A model generated the notes under the pieces. It worked only from the letters and a program-made list of their open reading frames with translations, ran no database searches and was not told the DNA's origin. Source: Rothia nasimurium (GTDB lineage: Bacteria > Actinomycetota > Actinomycetes > Actinomycetales > Micrococcaceae). From it: DNA of 64,000 bases. The stretch is taken from assembly GCF_928381705.1 (NCBI RefSeq), contig NZ_CAKMSR010000002.1, forward strand, positions 62,001 through 126,000. Reading direction: 5' to 3'. Below, piece by piece: positions 1-8,542 of the stretch (position 1 is the stretch's first letter; every line of letters starts with the position of its first letter). The translations under genes were made by a program, and so were the position numbers.

Positions 1-118
1 CCTGACGTCGGGAGAAAAATCGAAAAGCGCCCAGCCTTCACAGCGTATCTGGCGCTCTATCGATTATACGCACCTCTCTTCCCGGGCACGAGAGGGCGAG
101 CGGGTTAGACCGCTTACC

Positions 119-1339
119 CTAGCTCCACTGGCGGGCACCGGCCTCAGCCGCCCCCATAGACTCAACAACCTGCTGGACGCGGGCATTGGACTGCTGAGCG
201 TAGTCTTCATCAACACAGTCGGAGGCAGGACGGCTGGGTGAGGTTATGCAGTAACGGTAGGCAGGGTCATCGACCATGGTGCTAGAAACCCAGCGGAAAT
301 CGCGCACCTGCCAGGTGCCGTCCTCCCCTCGCTCAAAAATAGGGTTGACCATAATTCCCTCGTTGTTGGCAACGTAGGAGGGTGAAAGCTCGGTGAGGTT
401 GTTCCCCATGCCGTAGACAATCCAGGTTCCCTTGTAGTATTCGATGGGCTGTACGGCGTGGGCGTGCTGGCCCACGATCAGGTCGAACTCCCCTGAATCA
501 ACAAGAGCGTGTGCCACCTCAACCTGCTGGGCAGAGGGCTCGTGCACGTACTCATCGCCAGCGTGCATGTTGGCAATGACCAGGTCAGCGCCCTCTTCGC
601 GGGCACGGGCAGCCTTAGCAATCATGGCTTCTGAGTCGAGCATATCGACCTGCCAGGGGTGTTCAGGAACGTAACCGTTGAGCCCGTAGGTTCCGGTGAT
701 AATTGCTACCCGGGCGCCGTTGGCGGTGGTGAAAATATCGGGCTGGGATGCTTCTTCTTCGGTCAGCGAGGTGCCGGTAACACCCATACCGGCGGCCTCA
801 ACCGCACGGTAGGTTCGCTCTAGCCCCACAGTACCCTGGTCGAACGAATGGTTAGAGGCCGTCATGCAGACATCCCACCCGGTGTCCGCTGCGGCTGTCA
901 AAATCTGGGGTGGCACATTGAAGTTGGGGTAGCCAGAAAAGGGGCCGTCTTCGGTGGCAACCGCTGTTTCCATCTGGCAGACCGCCAAATCTGCGCGATC
1001 AAGGTAGGGCTTCTGCTCGCTGATGAGGGGCCTAAAATCTAATCCGGTGGCCCCGGCTGCGGCTGCATCAGCTTCAGCCTGATCCCAGAGCATGTTGTGT
1101 ATGAGAAAATCACCGGTGAAGAGCAGGGAGACGCAGTCTGCCTCGCCGCAGGCTCCACCTGCTGCCGACGCAGTCAGGGTACCCGATTCGCTGGTCTGCC
1201 CTGCCTCTGCGCGTGCCACCTGCCCTTGCCCGTCCTGCTGAGCGGCGGCGTCCGCCCCGCTACTTTCCGTCGTCTGCGAGCTACAACCTGCCAGGGCTAG
1301 GGTGCTCAGGCAGAGGAAGGCAAAGAGGTGACGGCGCAC
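119..1339 (-). CDS. CapA-family lipoprotein (metallophosphatase-like)
   Basis: Predicted surface lipoprotein of the CapA / poly-gamma-glutamate biosynthesis family, which has a calcineurin-like metallophosphatase fold. The first 19 residues form a lipoprotein signal ending in the lipobox LAGC (Cys19). After a Ser/Ala/Gly-rich linker the CapA domain begins with TGDFLIHN (75-82), followed by METAVAT, ASNHSFDQG, NMHAGDEY and GQHAHAV, the usual Asp/Asn/His metal-site motifs. Start is a GTG preceded by AAAGGA. No capsule or polyglutamate synthase genes (capB, capC) lie beside it, so polymer export is not implied. A cell-envelope phosphoesterase role is inferred. At 406 aa it is normal for the family. 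Confidence 0.85.
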   Translation of the reverse strand: MRRHLFAFLCLSTLALAGCSSQTTESSGADAAAQQDGQGQVARAEAGQTSESGTLTASAAGGACGEADCVSLLFTGDFLIHNMLWDQAEADAAAAGATGLDFRPLISEQKPYLDRADLAVCQMETAVATEDGPFSGYPNFNVPPQILTAAADTGWDVCMTASNHSFDQGTVGLERTYRAVEAAGMGVTGTSLTEEEASQPDIFTTANGARVAIITGTYGLNGYVPEHPWQVDMLDSEAMIAKAARAREEGADLVIANMHAGDEYVHEPSAQQVEVAHALVDSGEFDLIVGQHAHAVQPIEYYKGTWIVYGMGNNLTELSPSYVANNEGIMVNPIFERGEDGTWQVRDFRWVSSTMVDDPAYRYCITSPSRPASDCVDEDYAQQSNARVQQVVESMGAAEAGARQWS

Positions 1340-1407
1340 GGTGGGGTCCTTTCAGCAGGGGTGTTACCACCACAACCCTACCTAAAGGTGCCGCAGGGTA
1401 CATATTG

Positions 1408-3087
1408 TTACCAGATGTCTACGCCTGCCAGGGCGTAGGTTGAAGCCCCGCCCTGCAACTCGATGGACGTTACCGTAGCCCCCTGCAGCTCCTTGGGCAG
1501 AGCCAGGCGAGCAGTCGAGGGCATGTAGTAGCCGTCGCTGTAGTCCGTCACCCGACCGGCAATGGCCGGGGTGCTGGCGGGCAGGGTCTCGGTGTGGCGC
1601 CCGCGGTCGGTGGTGATGGTGACCTGCAAGCCCTGCTGGTCGGCGGGCGCTCCGAAGGGCATGAGGTGCAGGGCCAGGGCATCGGCTGCGGGCCAGGAGC
1701 CTGTCAGGGTGGTGTGGGTAAAGGTCAGCAGCGGTACGGTGGATTCAGCCACACCAGCCTGGGGCTCGTGGCAGGCGGACGCCCCCGCGGCAGCTACCAC
1801 GTTCTCGGGCAGGGTGCAGAGGGTTGAGTCCCCACTGTGGGTAAGGTCAAGAGCCGTTAGCCTGGTTGCCTCGGGGCGGTGGGTGGCCGCCAGCCAGCGG
1901 GTGGGCAGGCCAGCAAGCTCTTGAGGGAAGGAGGTGGGCAGGGCGGCGGACGAGGCCGGGACCACCGGTGCCAGGTCGATATCGCCCGCTGCATCCATCT
2001 GGTAGCCCTCGATAGGCATGGTGGCTGCGAACCAGCTGGTTGCTGATTCGGTGAGAACCTTCTCGTGGGTGGCGGTGTCGGGGCAGTCCATCAGGTCGCA
2101 ACCGACGCGGTCATCGACTCCCGCCGCAGATAGAGCCCGGTTCACGGACAGGTGTCCCAGCCCCTCAACACCCACCTCGTAGGCAGGGGCGATGCGCGGG
2201 GTAGCCAGGTAGCGGGTGAGCAGGCGGTTACCAGCGGTTTTGACGTCCTGGTCAAGCTCCCCGGTCAGCGACAGGTAGGGAACATCGGGTAGAGCCGGTG
2301 CAAAGGTCTCGGGGGTTTCGGTCGCGTAGTAGGGCCCGTAGGCCATGACGCTCTTGAGCCCGTCGCCGAAGATCTCGTGGGCAGCTTCAATCATGCTGGC
2401 GGAGCGCGAGTGAACCAGCAGGCCAACCTGGCCCTGAGTGATATCGCCCGCGTCATCCAGGGTGATACCGGTAGCATCGTTGGGGCTCTGGGCAGCTGAT
2501 ATGAGCTCGGTGACCACGGCCTTCCAGAGTTCTCGCTGGTCGTAGGCACCTTCCACATCTGACCCGATAAAGACCGACCCCAAGTCGGGGATCAGCACGT
2601 CGTATCCCTGAGCCGCCAGTTCATGGGCCAGGTAGTTCATGCCCCGGTCGTAGCGGATCTCTTCAGTCCCACTCGGGCAGGGGTAGGTGTAGTTTTCCCC
2701 AGTGCAGTTGGGGCCGCGCAGGTGACTGATGACAATCAGCGGCTTGGGGCCAGCAGTGCTCCTGGATTCGGCAAAGGTACCCCGGGCCGGGGCGGTGAAG
2801 CCCCCTACCGTCACGTTCCCAACATCAACCTGATGGAGTTTTACGGTGTCGTCCTCAGCCCACACGCGCTCCTCGACCTTTCGGTCAGCAGGTGCGTGGG
2901 GGCCGTCCGCCCATTCCAGCTCGATGGACGGGGTCCCGGTGGGCACCTGCACGGCGAGCAAGTCGTCCATGTTCACCCTACCTCTCTGCTCGGTCGAGGT
3001 AGTCGTGGGGGCGCTACAGGCGGTGAGAAGCAGGACGCCGGTAGCCAGCAAACTGGCAAGGGCAGGGAAAGGGCGGTAGACAGTCAC
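1408..3087 (-). CDS. Secreted alpha/beta-hydrolase lipoprotein
   Basis: Predicted lipoprotein with an alpha/beta-hydrolase domain. A hydrophobic N-terminus ends in the lipobox LLTACS. The core contains PLIVISHLRG, a Ser nucleophile elbow of the form HSRSAS rather than GxSxG, an acidic stretch GELDQDV, and a likely catalytic His in GLGHLSVN. The C-terminal third is a separate beta-rich region with no family I recognise. I place the start at the GTG at 3087, which has GAAGAAGG about 8 nt upstream, rather than three codons earlier. The substrate is unknown; the elbow is closest to platelet-activating-factor acetylhydrolase-like or dienelactone hydrolase-like proteins, which is only a suggestion. 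Confidence 0.7.
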   Translation of the reverse strand: MTVYRPFPALASLLATGVLLLTACSAPTTTSTEQRGRVNMDDLLAVQVPTGTPSIELEWADGPHAPADRKVEERVWAEDDTVKLHQVDVGNVTVGGFTAPARGTFAESRSTAGPKPLIVISHLRGPNCTGENYTYPCPSGTEEIRYDRGMNYLAHELAAQGYDVLIPDLGSVFIGSDVEGAYDQRELWKAVVTELISAAQSPNDATGITLDDAGDITQGQVGLLVHSRSASMIEAAHEIFGDGLKSVMAYGPYYATETPETFAPALPDVPYLSLTGELDQDVKTAGNRLLTRYLATPRIAPAYEVGVEGLGHLSVNRALSAAGVDDRVGCDLMDCPDTATHEKVLTESATSWFAATMPIEGYQMDAAGDIDLAPVVPASSAALPTSFPQELAGLPTRWLAATHRPEATRLTALDLTHSGDSTLCTLPENVVAAAGASACHEPQAGVAESTVPLLTFTHTTLTGSWPAADALALHLMPFGAPADQQGLQVTITTDRGRHTETLPASTPAIAGRVTDYSDGYYMPSTARLALPKELQGATVTSIELQGGASTYALAGVDIW

Positions 3088-3114
3088 GGGGGGCACCTTC
3101 TTCGTTGAGGGTCT

Positions 3115-3942
3115 TTACCCTTTATTATCACCCTTTACAGGGCCGGACAGCAGACCCGGCGCGGTAGCTGTGAGGCTCGCGTATATACCCGCCGTTGGTT
3201 CACCGCGCTGGTTTCTAGGACGATAGGAGGCCAAGAGCTTGAGAAAACTAGCTGTGCGCTGGCCGGTGTCTGGCTGGTAGTCAATCACAGCGCATCTGCC
3301 GATACCTTCGCCAGCAACCAGTTGCAGACCGTGCAGCTCAGCCGGCACGCCGCGTCCTGCCTGGAGGGTCAGCGTTGTCCCCTGCCACCTATCTTCGGTG
3401 TAGGGCGTTGAGGTCTCGACCACCAGGTTGCAGCGCAGCCTGGCGCCCAACTCGTCTGCAGGCGGAGGGTTCTCGGGGTTGAGCCGCGCGGCTATGTCGT
3501 CCAAGGTCGCACTGCCGACAAGTGATAGGGCGCCGTCGTAGACCAGATTCTGCCGGGGAGCAAAAGCCAGGGCCACGGGCTTGCCCAGGTGGGTGCTCAG
3601 GGCATCATTGACCGGGTGCTTGTAGACCGCCAGCTGCTTTGTAGCGCCCCACGAAGTGAAGGTTCTAGTGGCAGCCTTGGTGAGGGCGGGAACGGTGTAG
3701 CTACCCGCCCCAGGTATGTGCAGGGTGAGGTCTGTCTTTCCGTCGCGGGCGGTCAGATCGGTGGTAATTCCCATCAGGGTCGGGTGGGCAACGGTGCGGA
3801 GCACGGTGCGGTCGGCGGGTGAGACGAGGGCCCAGCGGCGGTTGTAGAGGGGGCCGGACGCGGTGATCTCGGCTGTGGTGCGCGCTTGATGGCGGGCACC
3901 TTTGAGGGGGCTGTAGCCGAAGTGCGTGACGGTGAGGTGCAT
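3115..3942 (-). CDS. MOSC domain-containing protein
   Basis: 275-aa soluble protein of the MOSC family (molybdenum cofactor sulfurase C-terminal domain). The N-terminal beta-barrel motif YSPLKG (11-16) and RRWALVSP are visible. The MOSC part includes RLRCNLVVET, PYTEDRWQGTTLTL and GRCAVIDYQPDTGQR, the usual region holding the sulfur-carrying Cys and the TG motif. Family members transfer sulfur or bind molybdopterin, as in mARC/YcbX and YiiM; the physiological substrate here is unknown. It starts with ATG and lies 27 bp upstream, in the direction of transcription, of the lipoprotein hydrolase, so the two may be co-transcribed. Confidence 0.75.
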   Translation of the reverse strand: MHLTVTHFGYSPLKGARHQARTTAEITASGPLYNRRWALVSPADRTVLRTVAHPTLMGITTDLTARDGKTDLTLHIPGAGSYTVPALTKAATRTFTSWGATKQLAVYKHPVNDALSTHLGKPVALAFAPRQNLVYDGALSLVGSATLDDIAARLNPENPPPADELGARLRCNLVVETSTPYTEDRWQGTTLTLQAGRGVPAELHGLQLVAGEGIGRCAVIDYQPDTGQRTASFLKLLASYRPRNQRGEPTAGIYASLTATAPGLLSGPVKGDNKG

Positions 3943-3986
3943 GGTTCTAGTCTTGCACAGCGTGTTCTGATGTATGCGGGGTAAGC

Positions 3987-4022
3987 AAAAGGCTCCCTAG
4001 CTTTAGCTAGGGAGCCTTTCTT
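3987..4022 (-). terminator. Intrinsic terminator of the tRNA Gly-Cys-Val cluster
   Basis: A 14-bp perfect stem (AAAGGCTCCCTAGC with its complement) around a TTTA loop, flanked by A-rich and T-rich runs. It lies directly 3' of tRNA-Val on the minus strand, so it most likely ends the tRNA transcript. It could also act in the opposite direction. Confidence 0.85.
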
Positions 4023-4024
4023 TG

Positions 4025-4096
4025 TGCGCGATACTGGGATCGAACCAGTGACCCCTTCCATGTCAAGGAAGTGCGCTACCGCTGCGCCAATCGCGC
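4025..4096 (-). tRNA. tRNA-Val (GAC)
   Basis: Minus-strand cloverleaf with 7-bp acceptor stem GCGCGAT/ATCGCGC and discriminator A. The anticodon loop TTGACAT, between CTTCC and GGAAG, gives anticodon GAC. T-arm GGTTCGATCC is intact. CCA is not encoded. It is identical to the copy at 5792-5863. Confidence 0.97.
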
Positions 4097-4097
4097 G

Positions 4098-4171
4098 TGG
4101 AGGTGAGGACGGGATTCGAACCCGCGTACACGGTTTTGCAGACCGTTGCCTAACCACTCGACCACCCCACC
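4098..4171 (-). tRNA. tRNA-Cys (GCA)
   Basis: Minus-strand cloverleaf with acceptor GGTGGGG/CCTCACC (one G-U pair). The anticodon loop CTGCAAA gives GCA, and the T-loop TTCGAAT is intact. A 3' CCA is encoded at 4098-4100. It is the middle gene of the Gly-Cys-Val cluster and lies 4 nt from the tRNA-Val gene body, so the three are processed from one transcript. Confidence 0.96.
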
Positions 4172-4220
4172 ACACGCTCAGACCGTGGCCTGAGTTGCGA
4201 AAACGAGTTGTTTTCGAGAG

Positions 4221-4293
<73 letters not shown>

Positions 4294-4303
4294 AACTCGC
4301 ATT

Positions 4304-4332
4304 ACTTTACACGAAGCCAGGCAGAGTTTCAA
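4304..4332 (-). promoter_or_regulatory. Promoter of the tRNA Gly-Cys-Val cluster
   Basis: Read on the minus strand: -35 TTGAAA (4332-4327), 17-bp spacer, -10 TAAAGT (4309-4304), 11 nt upstream of the tRNA-Gly 5' end. The -10 hexamer and spacing are the same as at the second tRNA cluster (6004-6032). Confidence 0.75.
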
Positions 4333-4414
4333 CCGAGCTGCCTAGCTCGCTCTACGCCCGCTTGACTTCCCTGCCAGATCGAGGCCGCCCCGTGCGTCCG
4401 CCCCCCCTACACAA

Positions 4415-4481
4415 CGAGCGTGCACCATATCGCCGAGCGTGCATCTTTCTGCCGCACGCTCGGCGATTTAACGCACGCTCG
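4415..4481. repeat. 67-bp palindrome, copy 1 (downstream of nuclease gene)
   Basis: Two 28-bp inverted arms (4415-4442 and 4454-4481) separated by an 11-bp loop. They match except for about 4 positions in the middle of the arms. Each arm contains GAGCGTGC twice, so the element carries four copies of that octamer. It lies between the stop of the nuclease-domain gene (4501) and the tRNA Gly-Cys-Val promoter. A sister copy is at 5534-5600. Confidence 0.85.
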
Positions 4482-4500
4482 CCAAAAAGCCGCCCCGGCA

Positions 4501-5409
4501 CTAGGTAACTGGCTTCAGCCCGTGGCGCATTAGTAGGTCTTTAAGATTCTCGGGGTGCGCGGTAATGTCGTCCCACCTCACACGCACCACAACGTATCCG
4601 AGCTGTTCAAGCTCCCTTTGTCGCAGGTGCTCCCGCTGTATCACCCCGGTTGGCTCTCCGTAGGTACCGTCGTATTTGATGGCCCCATCGACTTCTAAGA
4701 TGAGCTTCAGCTCTTCCCACAGAAAATCTGGCCGATAAACCTTTCCCTTAACCACCAGCTTGGCCTGCTCTTGTGGCCGGGGAAACTTCCAGTCAATCAT
4801 GTGGTTTCTGGCAATCGTTTCTGCAGGAGAGGCCGCGTACCGACTCATTCGCTGCGCGATCTGGCGGGCCCGCGCAGCACCTCGCCCACTCACGTTCATC
4901 AGCAGTGGTTTCAAAGCAGCCGGCGAGCAGAGCTTACTGTTCAGCATGTAGTCCACGATGCACAGTGCCTCAGTCAGAGGAAGGGTGCGGGCACAATCAA
5001 CTGAGGTCTGCAGCGGGTCGGTCAGGTAGACCCCTTCGTGCAGTAGCGCCCGCTCGCACTCTACTGCTCGATTAGAAAAAATTTTATGATGTGGCGTTCG
5101 CGCCCTAATATGCGCCGAGGGCACGCTAGCCCAGATATGGCCAGGCAGACTCAGAAAAGGAGCACCCCAGAACAGTGCCGCCGAGGCATGGCTCAGAACA
5201 TACCCCGGGTGATTTTTAGCGAATGCGTAGTGCCTGACTTTTAGTTGTTGTTCTGGGGTGAGGGAATTCCATTCGCGCGTTAGGCAGTAGCTGTTGGGGG
5301 CAATTTTGGCGTAGAGCCCTTGTGCGCAGTAAGTGCGGACGCGCGTGTGCGAGATCCCTCTCGCGGCAAGTTCTCGTGAGGTTTTGACCCGGTCGCTAAG
5401 TTCTTTCAT
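4501..5409 (-). CDS. AbiEi-like / DUF559 nuclease-domain protein
   Basis: About 302 aa. The N-terminus resembles the winged-helix domain of AbiEi-type antitoxins (TSRELAARGISHTRVRTY, then GLYAKIAPNSYCLT). The C-terminus has a Vsr-like/DUF559 endonuclease fold: PDFLWEELKLILEVDGAIKYDG, then REHLRQRELEQLGYVVVRVRWDD, with the Asp and Glu/Asp spacing of the PD-(D/E)XK superfamily. Such proteins are common, variable accessory genes of Actinobacteria, and their biochemical role is not established. I use the internal ATG at 5409; longer versions would run through a low-complexity stretch and into the palindrome. It stands alone between two tRNA clusters and is flanked on both sides by the same palindrome, which could be its own operator. 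Confidence 0.6.
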   Translation of the reverse strand: MKELSDRVKTSRELAARGISHTRVRTYCAQGLYAKIAPNSYCLTREWNSLTPEQQLKVRHYAFAKNHPGYVLSHASAALFWGAPFLSLPGHIWASVPSAHIRARTPHHKIFSNRAVECERALLHEGVYLTDPLQTSVDCARTLPLTEALCIVDYMLNSKLCSPAALKPLLMNVSGRGAARARQIAQRMSRYAASPAETIARNHMIDWKFPRPQEQAKLVVKGKVYRPDFLWEELKLILEVDGAIKYDGTYGEPTGVIQREHLRQRELEQLGYVVVRVRWDDITAHPENLKDLLMRHGLKPVT

Positions 5410-5533
5410 AGCGCTATTGTGAAATGCCTTAGAGCGGGAACCATTTATTTCTGAAGATTTCAGCGACACTGTGGATAACTCGGGGTTTTCAGCGGCTTTT
5501 ACCGACTGAGCCGGCAGTTTTCCACAGGTTAAG

Positions 5534-5600
5534 CGAGCGTGCGCCATATCGCTGAGCGTGCATCTGTCTGCCGCACGCTCAGCGATATGACGCACGCTCG
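5534..5600. repeat. 67-bp palindrome, copy 2 (upstream of nuclease gene)
   Basis: Arms 5534-5561 and 5573-5600 match at 27 of 28 positions, with an 11-bp loop almost identical to that of copy 1. Relative to copy 1 the inner arms differ at one position on each side in a compensated way (GCCGAGCG with CGCTCGGC becomes GCTGAGCG with CGCTCAGC), so pairing is kept. It ends about 125 bp upstream of the chosen start of the nuclease gene. Confidence 0.88.
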
Positions 5601-5645
5601 GCAGAAAAACCTCAAATCATGCACCACACGCATACGCTCGCGCGG

Positions 5646-5679
5646 AATAAAAAAGCCCCGACTCATTGAGCCGGGGCTT
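5646..5679 (-). terminator. Intrinsic terminator of the tRNA Gly-Val-Gly cluster
   Basis: Stem AAGCCCCG/CGGGGCTT with an 11-nt loop. On the minus strand it is followed by TTTTTTATT. It lies 7 nt beyond the 3' end of the last tRNA-Gly of the cluster. Confidence 0.85.
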
Positions 5680-5685
5680 ACGTGG

Positions 5686-5758
<73 letters not shown>

Positions 5759-5791
5759 ATATGCAATTATTTGCAATGGATTTTCATCCAG

Positions 5792-5863
5792 TGCGCGATA
5801 CTGGGATCGAACCAGTGACCCCTTCCATGTCAAGGAAGTGCGCTACCGCTGCGCCAATCGCGC
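5792..5863 (-). tRNA. tRNA-Val (GAC), second copy
   Basis: Identical to the tRNA-Val at 4025-4096: acceptor GCGCGAT/ATCGCGC, anticodon GAC. Middle gene of the Gly-Val-Gly cluster. Confidence 0.97.
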
Positions 5864-5887
5864 ATTACACTCGCAAGGAGTGCTGCG

Positions 5888-5960
<73 letters not shown>

Positions 5961-6003
5961 ATTGTGTTTCAATTCCTTTGGGGAACCGAACCAACGAGTA
6001 AAT

Positions 6004-6032
6004 ACTTTACACACTTTTCTGGCTCCTGCCAA
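6004..6032 (-). promoter_or_regulatory. Promoter of the tRNA Gly-Val-Gly cluster
   Basis: Minus strand: -35 TTGGCA (6032-6027), 17-bp spacer, -10 TAAAGT (6009-6004), 44 nt upstream of the first tRNA-Gly. The -10 hexamer is the same as in the other tRNA cluster promoter. Confidence 0.75.
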
Positions 6033-6189
6033 ATCAACACGCACCTTCACGTAAACCCTTTTTTACCGCGTGTTTTCGCGGTTTTTACCGCCGCAACCCC
6101 GCCCAGTTCAAAATTTTTCTTCTATGCCCTGCGCCACATCTTTGAGCGCGTACACTGTAAAAAACATTTCTATTCATCGTGGAGTTTTC

Positions 6190-6759
6190 ATGCACCCCCA
6201 GCTTCTCACCGAACGTTTTACCCTGCGCCCCTTGCGTGAGGCCGATGCAGCGGCGATGGCTCAGGCCTGCCAGGACCCGGACATTATTCGCTTTTGTCTA
6301 TCCGTACCCCTGAACTATACGGAAGAGACTGCCCGTGATTTCGTTGCCTACACCCATCAGGCGAGCGAGAGCGGGCATGAGCTGGTGTGGGGTATTGATG
6401 CGAGCGGGGTTTTCGCCGGTGTGGTGAGCCTGTTTAACGTCACAGATTCTTCGGCTGAGGTCGGCTACTGGTTAGCACCGGGTAGCCGTGGTCAGGGCTT
6501 TCTGACCGAGGCCCTAGGTATAGTGATGGGCTTTGCCCTGGACCCCCAGGGGCTGGGCCTTGATCGGGTGAGTTGGAAGGCGCTTGCTGATAACGAGGCG
6601 TCCGAGCGGGTGGCTCACCGGGTTGGATTTACCGATTTCCGTACCTTGGTGAAAAGCGAGCCGGGCCGCCCGCTTGAGGACGGCTCCACTCCCCTGCTTG
6701 ATATGCGCGCCGCTGAGCTGACGCGCGACCGCTGGGCTGAGCTGGGTTTCCCCGGCTAG
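6190..6759 (+). CDS. GNAT-family N-acetyltransferase (RimJ/RimL type)
   Basis: 189-aa acetyltransferase. Begins LLTERFTLRPLREADAAAM, the usual RimJ/RimL opening, and carries the acetyl-CoA loop RGQGFLTEAL within YWLAPGSRGQG, followed by NEASERVAHRVGF. Such enzymes transfer acetyl from acetyl-CoA to an amine, often a ribosomal protein N-terminus or a small molecule; the substrate cannot be read here. I chose the ATG at 6190 because GGAG sits 5 nt upstream; an earlier in-frame ATG at 6070 lacks this. Its stop codon shares a CTAG tetramer (6756-6759) with the stop of the convergent zapE gene. Confidence 0.85.
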   Translation: MHPQLLTERFTLRPLREADAAAMAQACQDPDIIRFCLSVPLNYTEETARDFVAYTHQASESGHELVWGIDASGVFAGVVSLFNVTDSSAEVGYWLAPGSRGQGFLTEALGIVMGFALDPQGLGLDRVSWKALADNEASERVAHRVGFTDFRTLVKSEPGRPLEDGSTPLLDMRAAELTRDRWAELGFPG

Positions 6760-7814
6760 GCCTTATCGTCCAACATCCCTTCACGGGCCAAGGCAGTAAG
6801 GCGTGAAACCGCACGGAAGTACTTTTTCTGGTACCCACCGGTCATCATTTCTTCGGTGAAGACCCGGTCGAAGGGTACGCCGGAGGCGATGATGGGGAGG
6901 TCTTTGTCGTAGAGACGGTCGGCGAGGACGACGAAGCGCAGGGCGACGGCTTGTTGGGTGATGGTGGTGACGTTGCGCCAGGCAATGGCGTCGAGGCCGT
7001 CGATGAATTGGCGGTAGCGGGAGGGGTGCACGCGGGAGAGGTGGTCGATGAGGGCTTCGAAGTCGTCGATGGCGACGGTGCCAAGCCCGTCGAAACGACT
7101 ATCGACCAGGGAATCGAAATCAGCATCTGCGACGGGTGCGGGGGCAGCGGGTAGGCCGCGGTGGCGGAAGTCTTCGCCGTCGACGCGCAGCACGTCGAAT
7201 TGGTCGGCGAGTACCTGGATTTCGCGTTTGAAGTCGGCTGCGGCGAAGCGACCTTCGCCGAGGGCGCCGGGCAGGGTGTTGGAGGTGGCGACGAGTTTGA
7301 CGCCTGCTTCGGCGAGTTCGCGCATGAGGCGGGACATGAGTACGGTGTCGCCGGGGTCGTCGAGTTCGAATTCGTCGATGCAGACCAGTTTGTAGTGTGA
7401 AAGGGCTTCGACGGTTTTGCGGAAGGTCAGGGCGCCGACCAGGTTGGTGTATTCGACGAAGGTGCCGAAGGCTTTGGGCCCTTCGACCATGTGCCAGAGG
7501 GAGGCGAGCAGGTGGGTTTTACCCACGCCGAAGCCGCCGTCGAGGTAGAGACCGGCCTTGGTGTCGTCCTTCTTTTTGCCGCCGCCGAAGAGTTTGCCGA
7601 AGAAGCCGCCCCCGCTGGTTGATCCGCCGCGGTTGATGGTTTCGCCGAAGGCGCGCAGGGCGTCGACTGCTGCCTGCTGGGAGGGCTGGGCGGGGTCGGG
7701 GCGGTAGGTATTGAAAGACACTTCACCGAAGCGTTCTGAGGGTCTGAACCCTGAGAGGAGTTCGTCGGCTGAGACGTGGGGGGTGCGGTCGGTGAGGTGG
7801 GTATAGGTTGCCAC
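6756..7814 (-). CDS. zapE: Cell division protein ZapE (AFG1-like ATPase)
   Basis: About 352-aa AAA-type ATPase of the ZapE/AFG1 family. Walker A is DGGFGVGKTH and Walker B is LVCIDEFELDDPGD, both hallmarks of this family, followed by a sensor-like TSNTLPGALGEGRF. In E. coli ZapE associates with the Z ring; mitochondrial AFG1 assists turnover of membrane proteins. A Gly-rich insert (GGSTSGGGFFGKLFGGGKKK) precedes the P-loop. Start is the GTG at 7814 with GGGAAAG upstream; a longer ORF upstream has no ribosome site. The gene is convergent with the GNAT gene and their stops overlap. Confidence 0.9.
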   Translation of the reverse strand: MATYTHLTDRTPHVSADELLSGFRPSERFGEVSFNTYRPDPAQPSQQAAVDALRAFGETINRGGSTSGGGFFGKLFGGGKKKDDTKAGLYLDGGFGVGKTHLLASLWHMVEGPKAFGTFVEYTNLVGALTFRKTVEALSHYKLVCIDEFELDDPGDTVLMSRLMRELAEAGVKLVATSNTLPGALGEGRFAAADFKREIQVLADQFDVLRVDGEDFRHRGLPAAPAPVADADFDSLVDSRFDGLGTVAIDDFEALIDHLSRVHPSRYRQFIDGLDAIAWRNVTTITQQAVALRFVVLADRLYDKDLPIIASGVPFDRVFTEEMMTGGYQKKYFRAVSRLTALAREGMLDDKA

Positions 7815-8047
7815 GTGTGGTCTTTCCCTTGGGCGCGACGGTGCGCTGGTGATTCGTACACCCACAGTCTAGTAGCTGGTGGGCAGGTTGCCCAATGTTG
7901 CGGTGGGGTTAGTGCGGGGCTGACTCTAAGCCGGTTGGCTTGTTCACAGATTTGCTGGTGAGGCTCTGGGCGGACGCCGGTGGGCAGCTTCTCGTTTTAG
8001 GCTGGTAGGTGCATACCTATTGACGTGAGTGAAAGGGAAGAGAAACG

Positions 8048-8542
8048 GTGGCGAAGGCGAAGAAGAAGGGGGCGGCTACGGCTGCTCTGGCTCTGTTGCA
8101 GCAGACCGGTACCGCTTTTGAGGTGCGCGAGTATGAGCATGTGGACGGTGAAACCAACTTTGGTCTGGAGGCTGCCGAAAAGCTGGGCCGCTCCCCCGAG
8201 CAGGTTTTTAAGACCCTGATGATTACCCACGAGAAGGATTTTGCGGTCTGTGTGGTGCCGGTGGGTGGCAAGCTGAATGTGAAGGCTGCTGCGGCTGCGC
8301 TGGGTTGGAAGTCTGCGAAGATGGCTGCCCCTGATGTGGCGGAGAAGCGCACCGGGTATGTGGTGGGCGGTATTTCTCCCCTGGGGCAGAAGACGGCTCA
8401 CCCTACCCTGGTGGACGAAACTGCCCAGCTTTTTGACACGATTTTGGTGTCGGGTGGGCGGCGCGGCCTGGATGTGGAGCTAGCTGCCGATGACCTGGTT
8501 GCGCTGACGCAGGGGGCTTACGCCGATATTGCGGCTGCTTAG
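8048..8542 (+). CDS. ybaK: Cys-tRNA(Pro)/Cys-tRNA deacylase YbaK
   Basis: 164-aa editing-domain protein of the YbaK/EbsC family, which hydrolyses misacylated Cys-tRNA(Pro). Diagnostic segments are FEVREYEHV, SPEQVFKTLMITHEKDFAVCVVPV, KLNVKAAAAALGWKSAKMA and GYVVGGISPLGQKTAHPTLVDE, which contain the catalytic Lys and the GxxSP motif. Starts at GTG with GGGAAGAG upstream. Its last 63 nt overlap, on the opposite strand, the 3' end of the next gene. Confidence 0.93.
   Translation: MAKAKKKGAATAALALLQQTGTAFEVREYEHVDGETNFGLEAAEKLGRSPEQVFKTLMITHEKDFAVCVVPVGGKLNVKAAAAALGWKSAKMAAPDVAEKRTGYVVGGISPLGQKTAHPTLVDETAQLFDTILVSGGRRGLDVELAADDLVALTQGAYADIAAA

Noticed and set aside
119..1339. Capsule or poly-gamma-glutamate locus at the left edge
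   Set aside because: Only a CapA-type lipoprotein is present; no synthase or ligase genes adjoin it.
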